This document shows, in pieces, positions 43,340 through 52,694 of a stretch of DNA of 64,000 nt. Position numbers and translations under genes: made by a program. Below the pieces are notes generated by a model that saw nothing but the letters and a program-made list of their open reading frames with translations, was not told where the DNA came from and ran no database searches. Location of the stretch: NCBI GenBank assembly GCA_963711705.1, contig CAVQFM010000019.1, positions 310,001 through 374,000 of the forward strand. Reading direction: 5' to 3'. Source of the DNA: RYN-230 sp963711705. Lineage in GTDB: Bacteria; Actinomycetota; Actinomycetes; Streptosporangiales; Streptosporangiaceae. Each line of letters opens with the position of its first letter. The stretch's first letter is position 1.

Positions 43340-44287
43340 TCATGGCTGCTCCGGATCTTGCGGCGGGTAGTAGTAGCCGTTGGCCCCGGTGATCCCCGCC
43401 ACCTTGACGACCTCCTGGCCGAGCTGTGGGATCACGGTCGGGTCATAGGTGAGTGAGTACGGCGGCAGCGCGGCCAGCAGGCCGACCCGGTGCTCCTCCA
43501 GTTCGGTGGCCCGCGCCCACGCCTGGAAGGCGGTGGGGGTGGTCACCCGGCCCGAGTTGAACATGGCCCCATGCCAGATCCCGCAGAGCTCGTTGCACCG
43601 GACGGTGAACCCGCCGGTGTGCTCCGGGGTGGTGTAGGCCACATTGTCCACCGCCGGGTTGGCGTCGGCCTTCACGCCGAGCTGGTAGGCCCAGAAGCTG
43701 TGGATCACGTCCAGCGAGGTCACATGGAACGCGACCGGGCGGTTCACCGGCAGCACCAGCTGGGTGCTTTCCATGCCGCCGAACTGCGGGTAGCGATAGG
43801 TGAACTGCCACTGCTGGCCGATGACCTGCACCTGGAGGATGTTGCTGCCGGACGGCTTCCAGACCGGGTTCGGGCCCTGGCCAGCCCCCGCCCCGGCCGG
43901 GACGATGAGCTCGATAGTGCCGAACACGAAGGCGGCGAGCACGATCACCGAGGTGCCACCGATGAAGGCGGCCTGCAGCCCGGTGTGCCCGAAGATGGGC
44001 GGGCCGTCCTCGTCGTCGTCCCGGCGGTGCCGCCAGTTGATCAGCGCGTACCCGAAGTACGTCCAGACGAACAGCATGACGGGAGCGGCCGCCAGGCCCA
44101 GCACGGCGATGTCGAACGCCTGATGCTGAGCGGATGACGACTGCCTGCCCGGTGGCATGTGCGGGTACCAGAGGAACCAGATGAGCAGGTCGGCGACGAG
44201 AGCCAGGACGATCCAGATGAGAAAGATCCGCAGCCCGTGGTTCGGCTCCGCCTTGGCCGGGGCGGCCGGGGCCTCTGACTCGGCCAT
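43340..44287 (-). CDS. ctaC: Cytochrome c oxidase subunit II
   Basis: 315 residues with two N-terminal helices (about 19-40 and 60-82), a third hydrophobic stretch (about 108-128) and the cupredoxin domain. The CuA site is complete: H196, C231, C235, H239 and M242 in CNELCGIWHGAM. The protein takes electrons from cytochrome c or cupredoxin to subunit I. No heme motif is present. Its start shares the A of the preceding cupredoxin-like gene's stop (TGATG), so it is coupled to it. A longer frame upstream is only overlap. Confidence 0.92.
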   Translation of the reverse strand: MAESEAPAAPAKAEPNHGLRIFLIWIVLALVADLLIWFLWYPHMPPGRQSSSAQHQAFDIAVLGLAAAPVMLFVWTYFGYALINWRHRRDDDEDGPPIFGHTGLQAAFIGGTSVIVLAAFVFGTIELIVPAGAGAGQGPNPVWKPSGSNILQVQVIGQQWQFTYRYPQFGGMESTQLVLPVNRPVAFHVTSLDVIHSFWAYQLGVKADANPAVDNVAYTTPEHTGGFTVRCNELCGIWHGAMFNSGRVTTPTAFQAWARATELEEHRVGLLAALPPYSLTYDPTVIPQLGQEVVKVAGITGANGYYYPPQDPEQP

Positions 44288-45003
44288 CAGCTTGTCACCT
44301 CCATGTTGCCCATCATGAATCCGAGCGTCTGCATCGGGCCTCCGTTGCCGTCCAGGAAGCCACCGCCGCACGGGACGAAGCACTGCCAGCGGAATGTCCC
44401 GGTGGTCTTCGGCGTGTAGAAGCTGAACTTCTGCATGGAGTGCGGGCCTGACGTGCAGGGTGAGCTACCACACGCCGAACTGTTGAAGAGCTTGGTGTTG
44501 GGCGAGGCCATCGGGACGAACACGTGCAGGCTCGGTATCGCGAAGGTGTGCCCCACTGAGCAGTGCGACCAGGAATTGATGACCTTGAAGGTCTTGGGGA
44601 CCCCCAGTGGCTGCCCGACGGTCTTGAACTGCTGCACGGTCGCCGTCCCGCCGATTGTGCCCTGGACCCGGCTCCAGAAGTTGTTGCGCAGCGGGGTGCA
44701 GCCGTCGTAACCGAGGATGGTCATGTTCACCCTGGTGTTAGCCGGCACCTGGAACAGGGTGGTGTGCACCCACTTCTTGGTGACCGGATCCTGGACGAAG
44801 TAGCTCACCCAGTCGGGCCTCGAGGTCACCGTGTTCTGCGGGTCCTCCTGCAGGACCACGTTGACCTGCCCGCCGGAGGCTTCCGGCACGAAGTTCACCG
44901 TGGGCGGGCCGCCGCCTATGTAGTAGACGGCAAGGAAGACCGCACCGGCGACCACGGCGGCGAACGCCACCAGCAGGGTCACGATACGGGCCGGCAGAGA
45001 CAC
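44287..45003 (-). CDS. Membrane-anchored cupredoxin-like protein upstream of ctaC
   Basis: 238 residues; GTG start with AGGTGG upstream. One N-terminal helix (about 7-30) anchors a secreted beta domain. H152 in GHTFAIPSLHVFVPM and a C-terminal CFVPCGGG (C208, C212) with M224 form a CuA-like C-x3-C loop, but the His four residues after the second Cys is missing, so it could bind one copper, none, or a modified site. It heads the oxidase operon and is coupled to ctaC. It may be an electron carrier (sulfocyanin-like), a copper chaperone or an extra subunit. Four further Cys (C102, C148, C178, C183) may form disulfides. Confidence 0.7.
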   Translation of the reverse strand: MSLPARIVTLLVAFAAVVAGAVFLAVYYIGGGPPTVNFVPEASGGQVNVVLQEDPQNTVTSRPDWVSYFVQDPVTKKWVHTTLFQVPANTRVNMTILGYDGCTPLRNNFWSRVQGTIGGTATVQQFKTVGQPLGVPKTFKVINSWSHCSVGHTFAIPSLHVFVPMASPNTKLFNSSACGSSPCTSGPHSMQKFSFYTPKTTGTFRWQCFVPCGGGFLDGNGGPMQTLGFMMGNMEVTS

Positions 45004-45413
45004 CAGTCACCACCTCGCTTCTTCGCGGGCGCTGTGCGCACACGACTGGGCCGGCCGCAATGTCCCCACGACTCCGGGCCGGAAGCCTCATCTGGTCCTG
45101 ATCTTGCGATCGTTCGCGTCGCCTCGGCAACCAGCCGGCCTTTGAATGACGAAATTGTCATGATGCGGGCATGTCACGCGATAATGACCGCCAGCACCCG
45201 GCTGGCTTATTACCTAAAGTCAGAAGTTCAATACTTAGAGTCACCATCTGGCCCAGGCGGCACCGCACGTCACGGTCGGGTTATGCAATGGTTTGCCAAC
45301 GATAACGAGGGTTGACCGCGCCGGGCCTGGCGGTACATCCTCAGCAGAAGGGATCGCCCAGGCGGTGGCCGAAGCCGCCACCGCACCGCGCTGACGCGTC
45401 GCCCAGATAACTA
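45004..45413. promoter_or_regulatory. 410-base divergent control region of oxidase operon and regulator operon
   Basis: AT-rich for this genome. Contains the dyad ATGAC-GAAATT-GTCAT (45146-45161) and, nearer the regulator gene, GCGGTGGC...GCCACCGC (45362-45384). Both promoters should lie here. No gene seen. Confidence 0.55.
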
Positions 45414-46127
45414 ATGCAACGTAATTCACCTGCGAAGACGATCCAGCAGCCAGGGTCGATCGCAACGGCGGCACGGCTCCTCGTCGTCGACGACGAGCCG
45501 CAGATCCGCGAGATTATTGCCCGGGCGCTTTCTGCTGCCGGTTATGCAATCGATTTCTCAGGCAGCGGCCAGGGAGGCCTGCGCCAGGCCATGGCCGGCG
45601 ACTACGATCTCGTCATCCTGGATCTGGTGATGCCCGACATGGACGGGCGGGAAATCCTCGCCCGGCTCCGCCGGGAGCGGCCCGATCAGGCCGTCCTGGT
45701 ACTGTCCTGCCTCGCCGATGTCACGACCAAGGTCAACTGCCTGGAACTGGGCGCCATGGACTACCTGACCAAGCCGTTCTCCCTGGCTGAGCTGCTGGCC
45801 CGGGTCCGGGTCCGGCTGCGCGACGATGCCCATCCGCTGAACGAGGTGCTCCGCGCCGGGGAACTGGTGCTCGACTTCGGCCGGCTCGAGGCCAATATGG
45901 GGCACGGCCCGGTATCGCTCACCCGGCTGGAGTTCCTGCTGCTGCGGGAGCTGATGGAGCACGCGGGCCAGTCGGTGGCCAAGGGCCAACTGCTCGCCTC
46001 GGTGTGGGGCTATGACTTCGATCCCGGCTCCAACGTGGTCGACGTGTGCGTCCGGCGGCTGCGCTCCAAGCTCGGCTTCGACCTGATAAAGACGGTGCGC
46101 GGTGAGGGTTACCAGCTCACCAACTAG
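45414..46127 (+). CDS. OmpR-family response regulator divergent from oxidase operon
   Basis: 237 residues. An unusual 20-residue N-terminal tail precedes the receiver, D70 in LVILDLVMPDMDG is the phosphoacceptor, K in YLTKPFSL is conserved; the winged helix includes VSLTRLEFLLLRELMEHAGQ and SNVVDVCVRRLRSKLG. The kinase gene starts 26 bases before its stop. Transcribed away from the cta genes across a dyad-rich region and followed by a TlpA-type thioredoxin, it plausibly regulates respiration or copper/heme delivery. That link is inference. Confidence 0.9.
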   Translation: MQRNSPAKTIQQPGSIATAARLLVVDDEPQIREIIARALSAAGYAIDFSGSGQGGLRQAMAGDYDLVILDLVMPDMDGREILARLRRERPDQAVLVLSCLADVTTKVNCLELGAMDYLTKPFSLAELLARVRVRLRDDAHPLNEVLRAGELVLDFGRLEANMGHGPVSLTRLEFLLLRELMEHAGQSVAKGQLLASVWGYDFDPGSNVVDVCVRRLRSKLGFDLIKTVRGEGYQLTN

Positions 46128-47448
46128 CCAGCGGCTGGCCACCCGGCACCGTCATCCGCTGCCCGCCGGGCTGTGGCATTCGCTGCCGGCCGGGTGGGCG
46201 CGCACCCGGGGCGTCAGCCGCCGGGCCAGCGCCCGCGCCGCCCGGGCCCGCGGCAGCTTCGCCTGGCCGTGGCGGGTGGCCTGGGTGGACGTGGCGTGGG
46301 TGCTGTTCTCGGTGGCCAACCTGGTGTGCATCCTGATCTTCTCGCACTGGGAAACGGTGCCGTTCCACTTCATCTGGATCAGCCTCACCCTGCTCTACGG
46401 GTTCCGGGTCTGGTCCACCCGCCCGACGCTGTGGGTCCTCGCCGTCGTCATCGTCACCACGTTCGGCGCGATCAGCGTGGACGTGTGGCGCGGCGCCCAG
46501 TCCGTGGACGAGCTGAACGAAGTCCCGCTGATGGCCATCATGTTCTGGCTGATGGTGTGGCACGCGCAGCGCAGGCTGGACGCCGACCACGAGCGCGACC
46601 TGGTCAGCGACGAGAACGCCCGGCTGCTGCACACCCAGCGCCGGTTCCTCCAGGATGCCTCGCATCAGCTGCGCACCCCGATCACGATCGCGCTCGGCCA
46701 CGCCGAGTTGCTGGCCCAGCAGCTGACCGACCGCACCGAGCGCCGGGACATCCAGGTGGTGGTGGGTGAGCTCTCCCGGCTGCGGCGGCTCGGCGAGCGG
46801 CTGCTAGTCATCGCGGCCTCTGAGGACCCGGACTTCCTGCGCCCGGAGCCCATTGCCCTGGACCTGTTCACGATGGACGTCATCCGCCGGTGGCGGCCGA
46901 CCGCACCCCGCCAGTGGCGGATTGGGCGGCTGGACCCGGTCACGATCAGCGCGGACCGCGAACGGCTCGGCCTGGCCGTGGACGCGCTGCTGGAAAACGC
47001 CGTCCGGCACACCAGCGACGGAGACAAGATCCAGCTGTCGGTGCTGTCGCACGCCCCCGGCATGTCGGTGCGTATGATCGTCGCGGATACCGGCACCGGG
47101 ATCCTGCCCGACGAACTCGCGCACATCTTCGACCGGTTCCGCACCGGCACCCCCGTGCGCACCAGCACGGAGCCCGCCAGCACGGAGCCCGCCAGCCCGG
47201 GGGGCGGGGCCAAGGGCACCGGGCTGGGGCTGGCCCTGGTCCGCGCCGTGGCCCACGCGCACGGCGGGGACGTCCGGGTGCGCAGCACACCGGGGGTCGG
47301 CACCGAGTTCGAGCTGGTGCTGCCCGCGCCGGTGGTGAGCACCGGGGCGCAGCACCCCTTGCTGCCGCTGGACGTAACGACCAGCCCCGCAGGGCCCGGG
47401 CCGGACCGGCCCCGGAAGGACGACCCATGGGCGAGCAGGAACCGATGA
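46102..47448 (+). CDS. Sensor histidine kinase
   Basis: 448 residues. Three to four helices between about 62 and 155 (WVDVAWVLFSVANLVCILIF, HFIWISLTLLYGF, WVLAVVIVTTFGA, LMAIMFWLMVWH) without a large external domain, so sensing is within or near the membrane. H188 lies in QDASHQLRTP; N-box ALLENAVRHT; G-boxes VADTGTGILPDEL and KGTGLGLALVRAV. A short SthTEPAS duplication precedes the G2 box. GTG 46102 overlaps the regulator. Membrane-intrinsic sensors often respond to quinone redox or envelope state, which fits an oxidase neighbour. Confidence 0.88.
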   Translation: MRVTSSPTSQRLATRHRHPLPAGLWHSLPAGWARTRGVSRRASARAARARGSFAWPWRVAWVDVAWVLFSVANLVCILIFSHWETVPFHFIWISLTLLYGFRVWSTRPTLWVLAVVIVTTFGAISVDVWRGAQSVDELNEVPLMAIMFWLMVWHAQRRLDADHERDLVSDENARLLHTQRRFLQDASHQLRTPITIALGHAELLAQQLTDRTERRDIQVVVGELSRLRRLGERLLVIAASEDPDFLRPEPIALDLFTMDVIRRWRPTAPRQWRIGRLDPVTISADRERLGLAVDALLENAVRHTSDGDKIQLSVLSHAPGMSVRMIVADTGTGILPDELAHIFDRFRTGTPVRTSTEPASTEPASPGGGAKGTGLGLALVRAVAHAHGGDVRVRSTPGVGTEFELVLPAPVVSTGAQHPLLPLDVTTSPAGPGPDRPRKDDPWASRNR

Positions 47449-48092
47449 CCGCGCAGCATGACCGCCGCCTCGACGCCGACCCGGCCAGCAGCCCGCCCGG
47501 CGCAGGTGGCCCGGCCGCAGGTGGCCCGCTGGGCTGGCTGCGCCGCCGCCGCCGGGCCACCCGGCTGGCCATCACCGCCGGCGCCGCCGTTATCGCGATC
47601 GTCGTGGCGCTGCTGGCGCTGGGCACCGTCACCAACGGCCCGGCCCGGACGGCCGCCCCGCCGCCCCGCGCGCCCGGCTTCAGCCTGGCCGTGCTGGGCC
47701 ACCCAGGCCAGCACATCACGCTCAGCCGGTACGCCGGTCACGCGCTCATCATCAACTTCTTCGCGTCCTGGTGCGCGCCGTGCAAGCGGGAGACACCGCT
47801 GATCGCCCGGTTCTTCCGGTCGGCCCACGGCGGCGTTACCGTGCTCGGCGTGGACGTCAACGACTCGGCCCGCAGCGCGCTGAAGTTCGCCCGCCGCGCG
47901 GGGGTGGCCTACCCGGTGGTGGCTGACCCGCAGCCGATGACGACGACCCTCGCCTACAACGTGCCCGGGCTGCCCGCGACGTTCTTCCTGGACCGCCAGC
48001 ACCGCATCGTGAAGCGCGTGTATGGCGCGGTGACCCTGACGGATCTGCGGACCGGGCTGGCCATGATGACCAGGCCGGGCGGACGGGGCTGA
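47427..48092 (+). CDS. TlpA/ResA-like membrane thioredoxin
   Basis: 221 residues. ATG preceded by GGAAGG at seven bases and overlapping the kinase by 22. A basic stretch and helix (about 46-66) anchor an extracytoplasmic redoxin domain with FFASWCAPCKRETP (WCAPC at 115-119), GVDVNDSARSALKFARR insert and VPGLPATFFLD cis-Pro region. TlpA/ResA proteins reduce Cys pairs in apo-cytochromes c or the CuA site. Being last-but-one of the regulator operon facing ctaC, this protein would suit reduction of C231/C235 in CtaC or the C-x3-C in the cupredoxin-like protein. Confidence 0.88.
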   Translation: MGEQEPMTAQHDRRLDADPASSPPGAGGPAAGGPLGWLRRRRRATRLAITAGAAVIAIVVALLALGTVTNGPARTAAPPPRAPGFSLAVLGHPGQHITLSRYAGHALIINFFASWCAPCKRETPLIARFFRSAHGGVTVLGVDVNDSARSALKFARRAGVAYPVVADPQPMTTTLAYNVPGLPATFFLDRQHRIVKRVYGAVTLTDLRTGLAMMTRPGGRG

Positions 48093-48097
48093 CCGGG

Positions 48098-48736
48098 ATG
48101 GGCGCGCCGACCCGCACCGACCCGCCGTGGGTGCCGATCCGGACCAGCCGGTGGCCGGTCAGCCCCAAGACCCCACGCTGGCTGCTGCTGGTCGGCCTGG
48201 TCATTCTGATCGGCGCGGTGCTGGTCGCCCTGGTCCACAAGCCGACCAAACCCCAGCAGGCCACCGACCTCAAGGCGTTCCTGCACGAGATGACCACTGA
48301 CGTCCAGTCGTGCGCCGGCGGGGTCCGCGAGTCGCTCAACGCGCTGCACCTGGTCAACGCGGGCGCGAACAGCAGCCAGCACATCAAGAACACGATCGCG
48401 ATTGCCCGGTACGGGGCGGCCAACTGCTCGCCCGCCAACAACGAGCAGCTGGACGATCTCACCCAGTACCAGGTGACCGAGTCGCTCGCCGCCTACCACC
48501 TGAGCGCCGCTGTCGACGGGCTGGTCACCTGGTGTTTCCCGTACGCGCAGCGGGTGCAGAACGACGTCGCCAACGAACTCGGCGCGCAGACCGCGGCCCA
48601 CCGGCAGCAGTACGCGGCAGCGCTGCGGCGGGACACCCGCGACCTGAACCGGCAGCGGGCCAAGGTGGACGGCATCCTGATGAAAGCCATCACCGCCACC
48701 GGCTCCCGCCCCGATCTGCCCCCGCTCCCCGGCTGA
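48098..48736 (+). CDS. Hypothetical membrane-anchored helical protein
   Basis: 212 residues, five bases after the TlpA gene. A short cytoplasmic N-terminus and one helix (about 28-46) precede a helical external region with three Cys (in DVQSCAGGV, GAANCSPAN and TWCFPYA). The last 30 residues are charged and end in a Pro tail. I do not recognise the family. Co-transcription with TlpA and a two-component system suggests a Cys-dependent envelope protein, possibly a TlpA client. Confidence 0.7.
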   Translation: MGAPTRTDPPWVPIRTSRWPVSPKTPRWLLLVGLVILIGAVLVALVHKPTKPQQATDLKAFLHEMTTDVQSCAGGVRESLNALHLVNAGANSSQHIKNTIAIARYGAANCSPANNEQLDDLTQYQVTESLAAYHLSAAVDGLVTWCFPYAQRVQNDVANELGAQTAAHRQQYAAALRRDTRDLNRQRAKVDGILMKAITATGSRPDLPPLPG

Positions 48737-49226
48737 CGCGGCACAGCGATCAGCAGCCCAGGCCGGCCAGCGCGGTGGCAAAGGCGCGGGCCGGGTGCTG
48801 GCCGAGCGCAGGCGTGTCGTGGCGCAGCGTGAGACCGGGCCCGGCCCAGGGCCGCCGAACGGCGAGATATCGGCACGGGCCGGCTGGCGGCCAGCCCGGT
48901 GTTCGCTGAGAGCGAACTTAGTAGGTGCTGAGGCTCACCGCCAGGCCGCTGGCCGAGCACACCGCTCGGCCACCGGCCAAGCACACCGCTCGGCCACCGG
49001 CCAAGCGCGCCCCGGGCCCCCGCGGAGTTACCACCGGGGGCATTCAGCTTCGGCCCAGGCAGCTGAGAAATCCCCAGGGCGCGTTCAGCTGACGTCCAGG
49101 CTCGTGGTGTTACGTGGAGCTGCCATGGGCAGCCGCCAGCCTGCCCGCCAGCGTGACCAGGAAGACCACGGTCAGGAGTCTCCGGAACCGGAACGTAGGC
49201 TGTCTCGCGGGACAAAGGTGATACGG
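48737..49226. other. 490-base intergenic region with 24-bp tandem repeat
   Basis: The unit starting GGCC(G/A)AGCACACCGCT and ending CGGCCACC occurs at 48951-48974 and 48975-48998, with a 13-base partial third copy to 49011. Upstream (48737-48930) nothing was recognised. The repeated unit is GC-rich and imperfectly palindromic. Promoter of the protease is presumably near 49100-49200. Confidence 0.55.
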
Positions 49227-51538
49227 ATGCATGAAGGTCAGGACCGGAGTGGCGAGCAGCCGCCGGAGTACCTGGGCGCCTGGTCGCCCATTACCCCGGG
49301 CGACGAGCCGGATGAGCCGGGGCACCGCCCGGCGGCCGGTGCCACCCCGGACCCGGAGGCCACCCCGGACCCGGAGGTCACTCCGGATCCGGAGGCCGCC
49401 CCCGGCCCAGAAGCCGGGGCGGCCCCGTCCGGGGCAGAGGCCTGGACCGTCCCGCCGGCCGCGGCACCGTCCCGCGACTCGGCCACTCAGCCGGGCGGCC
49501 TGGCCCGGCTGGGATTCGGCCGGGACGACGGCGCCGAGACGCCAGGCCCTCAGATACCAGACACCCAGACACCAGCCCGCCCCGCCGCGGGCAGCCAGCC
49601 GCCGGGCGGCTTCGGGCCGGCCGGTGAGCCCGGCTCCAGCCCGGCTGGTTATGGCCAGCCGGCGCAGCCCGGAGAGGCGGCCCAGCCGGGCCACGGTCCG
49701 GCGGGCGGCCACGAGCAGCCCGGGTACGGCTCGGGCGACGGGCGGCCGGTCTACGGCCCGGCCCCTGGCCAGCCTGGCTCCAGCCCGGCTCCCGGCCAGC
49801 CGGGATACAACCCAGCCCCTGGCCAGCCCGGGTCCAGCCCGGCTCCCGGCCAGCCGGGATACAACCCAGCCCCTGGCCAGCCGGGAAACAGCCCGGCCCC
49901 CGGACAGCCCAGCTTCGGCCCGGCCCCCGGACAGCCCGGCTTCGGCCCCGGCGGTCCCGGACAGCCGGGCTACGGCCCGGCTGGATACGACGAGGCTGGA
50001 TACGGCCAGCCCGGTTACCGGCAGCCGGGGTACGGGGAAGCCGGATACACCCAGCCAACCGCGGCCTTCGGCCAGCCCGCGCCCGGGGGGCACGCCGAGT
50101 CCGGCGAGGGTGGCTACCCCGGTTACGGCCAGCCCGGCGAGGGGCCGGCCAGAGCGGCCAGCCGGGCTACGGGCAGCCCGGCTACGGCCAACCCGGTTAC
50201 GGGCAGCCCGGGCCTGGTCAGCCGGGCGGGTACGGGCCGCCTGGCGGCTACGGCCCGCCTGGTTACGGCCAGCATGGCAGGTCCGATCCGTGGGGCAGCG
50301 GGTCCGGCGGCGCCGGCGGCTGGGCCGGGGACGACATCATCGGCTATGGCAGCCAGGAGCCGCCCGGACGCCGCCGGGGCAGCCGGGCGCTGGTCTACAT
50401 CGTGGTCGCGGCGCTGGCCGCCGGGGTGGGCGCGGGCACGGTCATCGCGCTGAACCACGGCTCCCAATCGCGCGGCACCGTCTCCTCGCAGCAGATACCG
50501 TCTCCGAACGGCAACGCGGGCGGCCGGGCGAACACCACCACGCTCAACGAGCAGGCCGTGGCCAGCAAGGTGGAGCCCGGCGTGGTGGACGTCAACTCAC
50601 AGCTCAAATACCTGAACGGCGCGGCGGCCGGCACCGGCATGGTGCTGTCCAGCAACGGCATCGTGCTGACCAACAACCACGTGGTCGAGGGCTCCACCCA
50701 CCTGAGCGTGACGCTGGTGGACGGCGGCAGGGTCTTTCACCGGGTCAAGGTGCTGGGCGTGGACCCCAAGGACGACGTGGCCCTGATCAAGCTGGTCGGC
50801 GCCTCCGGGCTGAGGACCGTGCAGGTCGGTGACTCGTCCAGGGTGACGCTGGGCACGGCCGTGGTGGCCATCGGCAACGCCGGCGGGGCCGGCGGCAGCC
50901 CGGCCGTGACCACTGGCAGCATCACCGCGCTGAACCGGACCATCACCGCCAGCGACTCGGGCGACGGCCAGAACACCGAGACCCTGCACGGGATGCTGCA
51001 GACCAACGCGGCCATCGCGGAGGGCGATTCGGGCGGTGCGCTGGCCAACGGGGCCGGCCAGGTGATCGGCATGAACACCGCCGCGGACAGCCAGCAACTG
51101 GGTGGCCCCGGCACCAGCATGGGCTTCGCCATCCCGATCAACCGGGCGCTGTCCATCGCCAAGAAGGTCGCGGCCGGGCAGGGCAGCTCCGAGATCCTGA
51201 TCGGCTCCAAGGTGAGCAGCGGGATCATGGGCGTGAACGTGGCCGCCATCAGCCAAGCCAGCCAGTGCCTGAGCCAGATGAACTTCAGCTACTCTCCGCC
51301 GACCAACTCCGGGGCCCTGGTGTGCAGTGCGTTCCCGGGCGACCCGGCGTCCAGGGCCGGGGTCAAGGCCGGTGACGTGATCATCGCGGTCAACGGGCAG
51401 ACGGTGAGCAGCGCCAACCAGCTGACCGGCACCATGCGCCAGTACGGCCCCGGTGACACGGTCTCGGTGACCTGGCTCAGCCGGAGCGGCCAGCGGCACA
51501 CCTCGTCACTCACCCTGGCTAACGGGCCGATCAAGTAG
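49227..51538 (+). pseudogene. HtrA/DegP-like serine protease with Pro/Gly/Gln-rich N-terminus, one apparent frameshift
   Basis: ATG 49227 has AAAGG seven bases upstream. The first 300 residues are Pro/Gly/Gln-rich (APGQPG repeats), then the frame shifts at 50141-50144 (a GGGG run, one base short) and continues YGQPGYGQPGPGQPGGYG, a helix VYIVVAALAAGVGAGTVIAL, and a trypsin domain. Catalytic H (codon 50678, TNNHVV), D (50774, DDVALIK) and S (51029, EGDSGGAL) are intact; a PDZ domain (about 51210-51520) follows. Such actinobacterial proteases face the cell wall and cut misfolded or signalling proteins. The repaired length is about 770 residues. The shift lies in a low-complexity repeat. Confidence 0.85.
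49761..49949 (+). repeat. Seven-copy 27-bp coding repeat (APGQPGxxP)
   Basis: Seven tandem nine-residue units APGQPG(S/Y/N/F)xP run in frame inside the protease gene; copies 1-2 and 3-4 form near-identical 54-base pairs, showing recent duplication. More irregular QPGYG units flank it. Confidence 0.85.
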
Positions 51539-51569
51539 CCCGCGGCACCGTCTGCACCGCTGGCCCGGT

Positions 51570-52631
51570 TCAGCTGAGCCAGCGGCGCAGGCGGTCCTCG
51601 ACCTCGGCGATCTGCGCCGCCGGGACGTGCTCGGCACGGGAATGGGCGATCTCCGGGTCCCCCGGCCCGTAGTTGACCGCGGGCATGCCCAGCTCGGCGA
51701 ACCGGGCCACGTCGGTCCAGCCGAACTTGGCCCGCGGCGTGCCGCCCACGACGGCGAGCAGCGACGCCGCGGCCGGGTCGGTGAGCCCGGGCCGGGCCCC
51801 GGCGGCCCAGTCGCTGAACTCCACCTCCCAGTCGCCGAACACCTCGCGGAGATGCTGCTGCGCCTCTTCCACCGTGCGGTCCGGCGCCCACCGGTAGTTC
51901 ACCGTGACCACGCACTCGTCCGGGATGACGTTGTGCGCCACTCCCCCGCTGATGTAGACGGCATTCAGCCCTTCGTGGTACGTCAGCCCGTCCACCTCGG
52001 GTTCCCTGGGCACGTAGGCCCGGAGCACGTCGAGGATGGCACCAGCCTGGTGAATTGCGTTAAGGCCATTCCAGGACCTCGCGGAGTGCGCGCGCTTGCC
52101 TCTGGCCATCACCTCAGCCCGCATCGTGCCCTGGCAGCCGCCCTCGATCCGCCCGTCGGTGGGCTCGAGCAGCACCGCGAGGTCGCCGTCCAGCAGGTCC
52201 GGGGAATTGCGGGACAGCCGGAGCAGGCCGTTGCGCTCGGCCTCGACCTCCTCGCCGTCGTAGAACACGTAGGTCACGTCGCGGCGCGGGTCGGTGAGCG
52301 ACGCGGCCAGCCGCAGCTGGACCGCCACCCCGGACTTCATGTCGCAGCTGCCGCAGCCGTAGAGCAGGCCGCCGTCACGGTGCGAGGGGACGTTGTCGGC
52401 GATCGGCACGGTGTCGATGTGGCCGGCCAGCACCACCCGCTCCGGGCGGTCCAGCGTGGTCCGGGCGACCAGCGCGTTGCCATCCCGGTACAGGTCCAGG
52501 TGCGGGATCTGGCGCAGCGCGGCGTCGATCACGTTGGCCAGCCGTTCTTCGTCCCCGCTGACCGAGGGCACATCCACCAGGGCCGCGGTCAGCGCGGCCG
52601 GATCCAGAGAAAGGTCAAGGTCTTGGTCCAC
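51570..52631 (-). CDS. dapE: Succinyl-diaminopimelate desuccinylase
   Basis: 353 residues, M20 metallopeptidase fold. Metal ligands are visible in VVLAGHIDTVPIADN (His and Asp), the GCGSCDMKSG block (Asp), YDGEEVEAERNGL (catalytic Glu) and the final IAHSRAEHVP (His). The dimerisation domain starts near MRAEVMARGKRAHSARSWNG. The enzyme makes diaminopimelate for peptidoglycan and lysine. It is divergent from arginine deiminase with 63 bases between. GTG 52631 is the start. No other dap gene is adjacent. Confidence 0.9.
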   Translation of the reverse strand: MDQDLDLSLDPAALTAALVDVPSVSGDEERLANVIDAALRQIPHLDLYRDGNALVARTTLDRPERVVLAGHIDTVPIADNVPSHRDGGLLYGCGSCDMKSGVAVQLRLAASLTDPRRDVTYVFYDGEEVEAERNGLLRLSRNSPDLLDGDLAVLLEPTDGRIEGGCQGTMRAEVMARGKRAHSARSWNGLNAIHQAGAILDVLRAYVPREPEVDGLTYHEGLNAVYISGGVAHNVIPDECVVTVNYRWAPDRTVEEAQQHLREVFGDWEVEFSDWAAGARPGLTDPAAASLLAVVGGTPRAKFGWTDVARFAELGMPAVNYGPGDPEIAHSRAEHVPAAQIAEVEDRLRRWLS

Positions 52632-52694
52632 GCGGTGAGCCTAGCCGGGGATCATGGAAGGACCCGCGAGTACCCATGCCGAACGGGGGAGAGC

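Noticed and set aside
49010..51538. CRISPR-like array in the repeat region near the protease
   Set aside because: Repeats are in-frame coding (APGQPG) or GC-rich tandem units without unique spacers; no cas genes.
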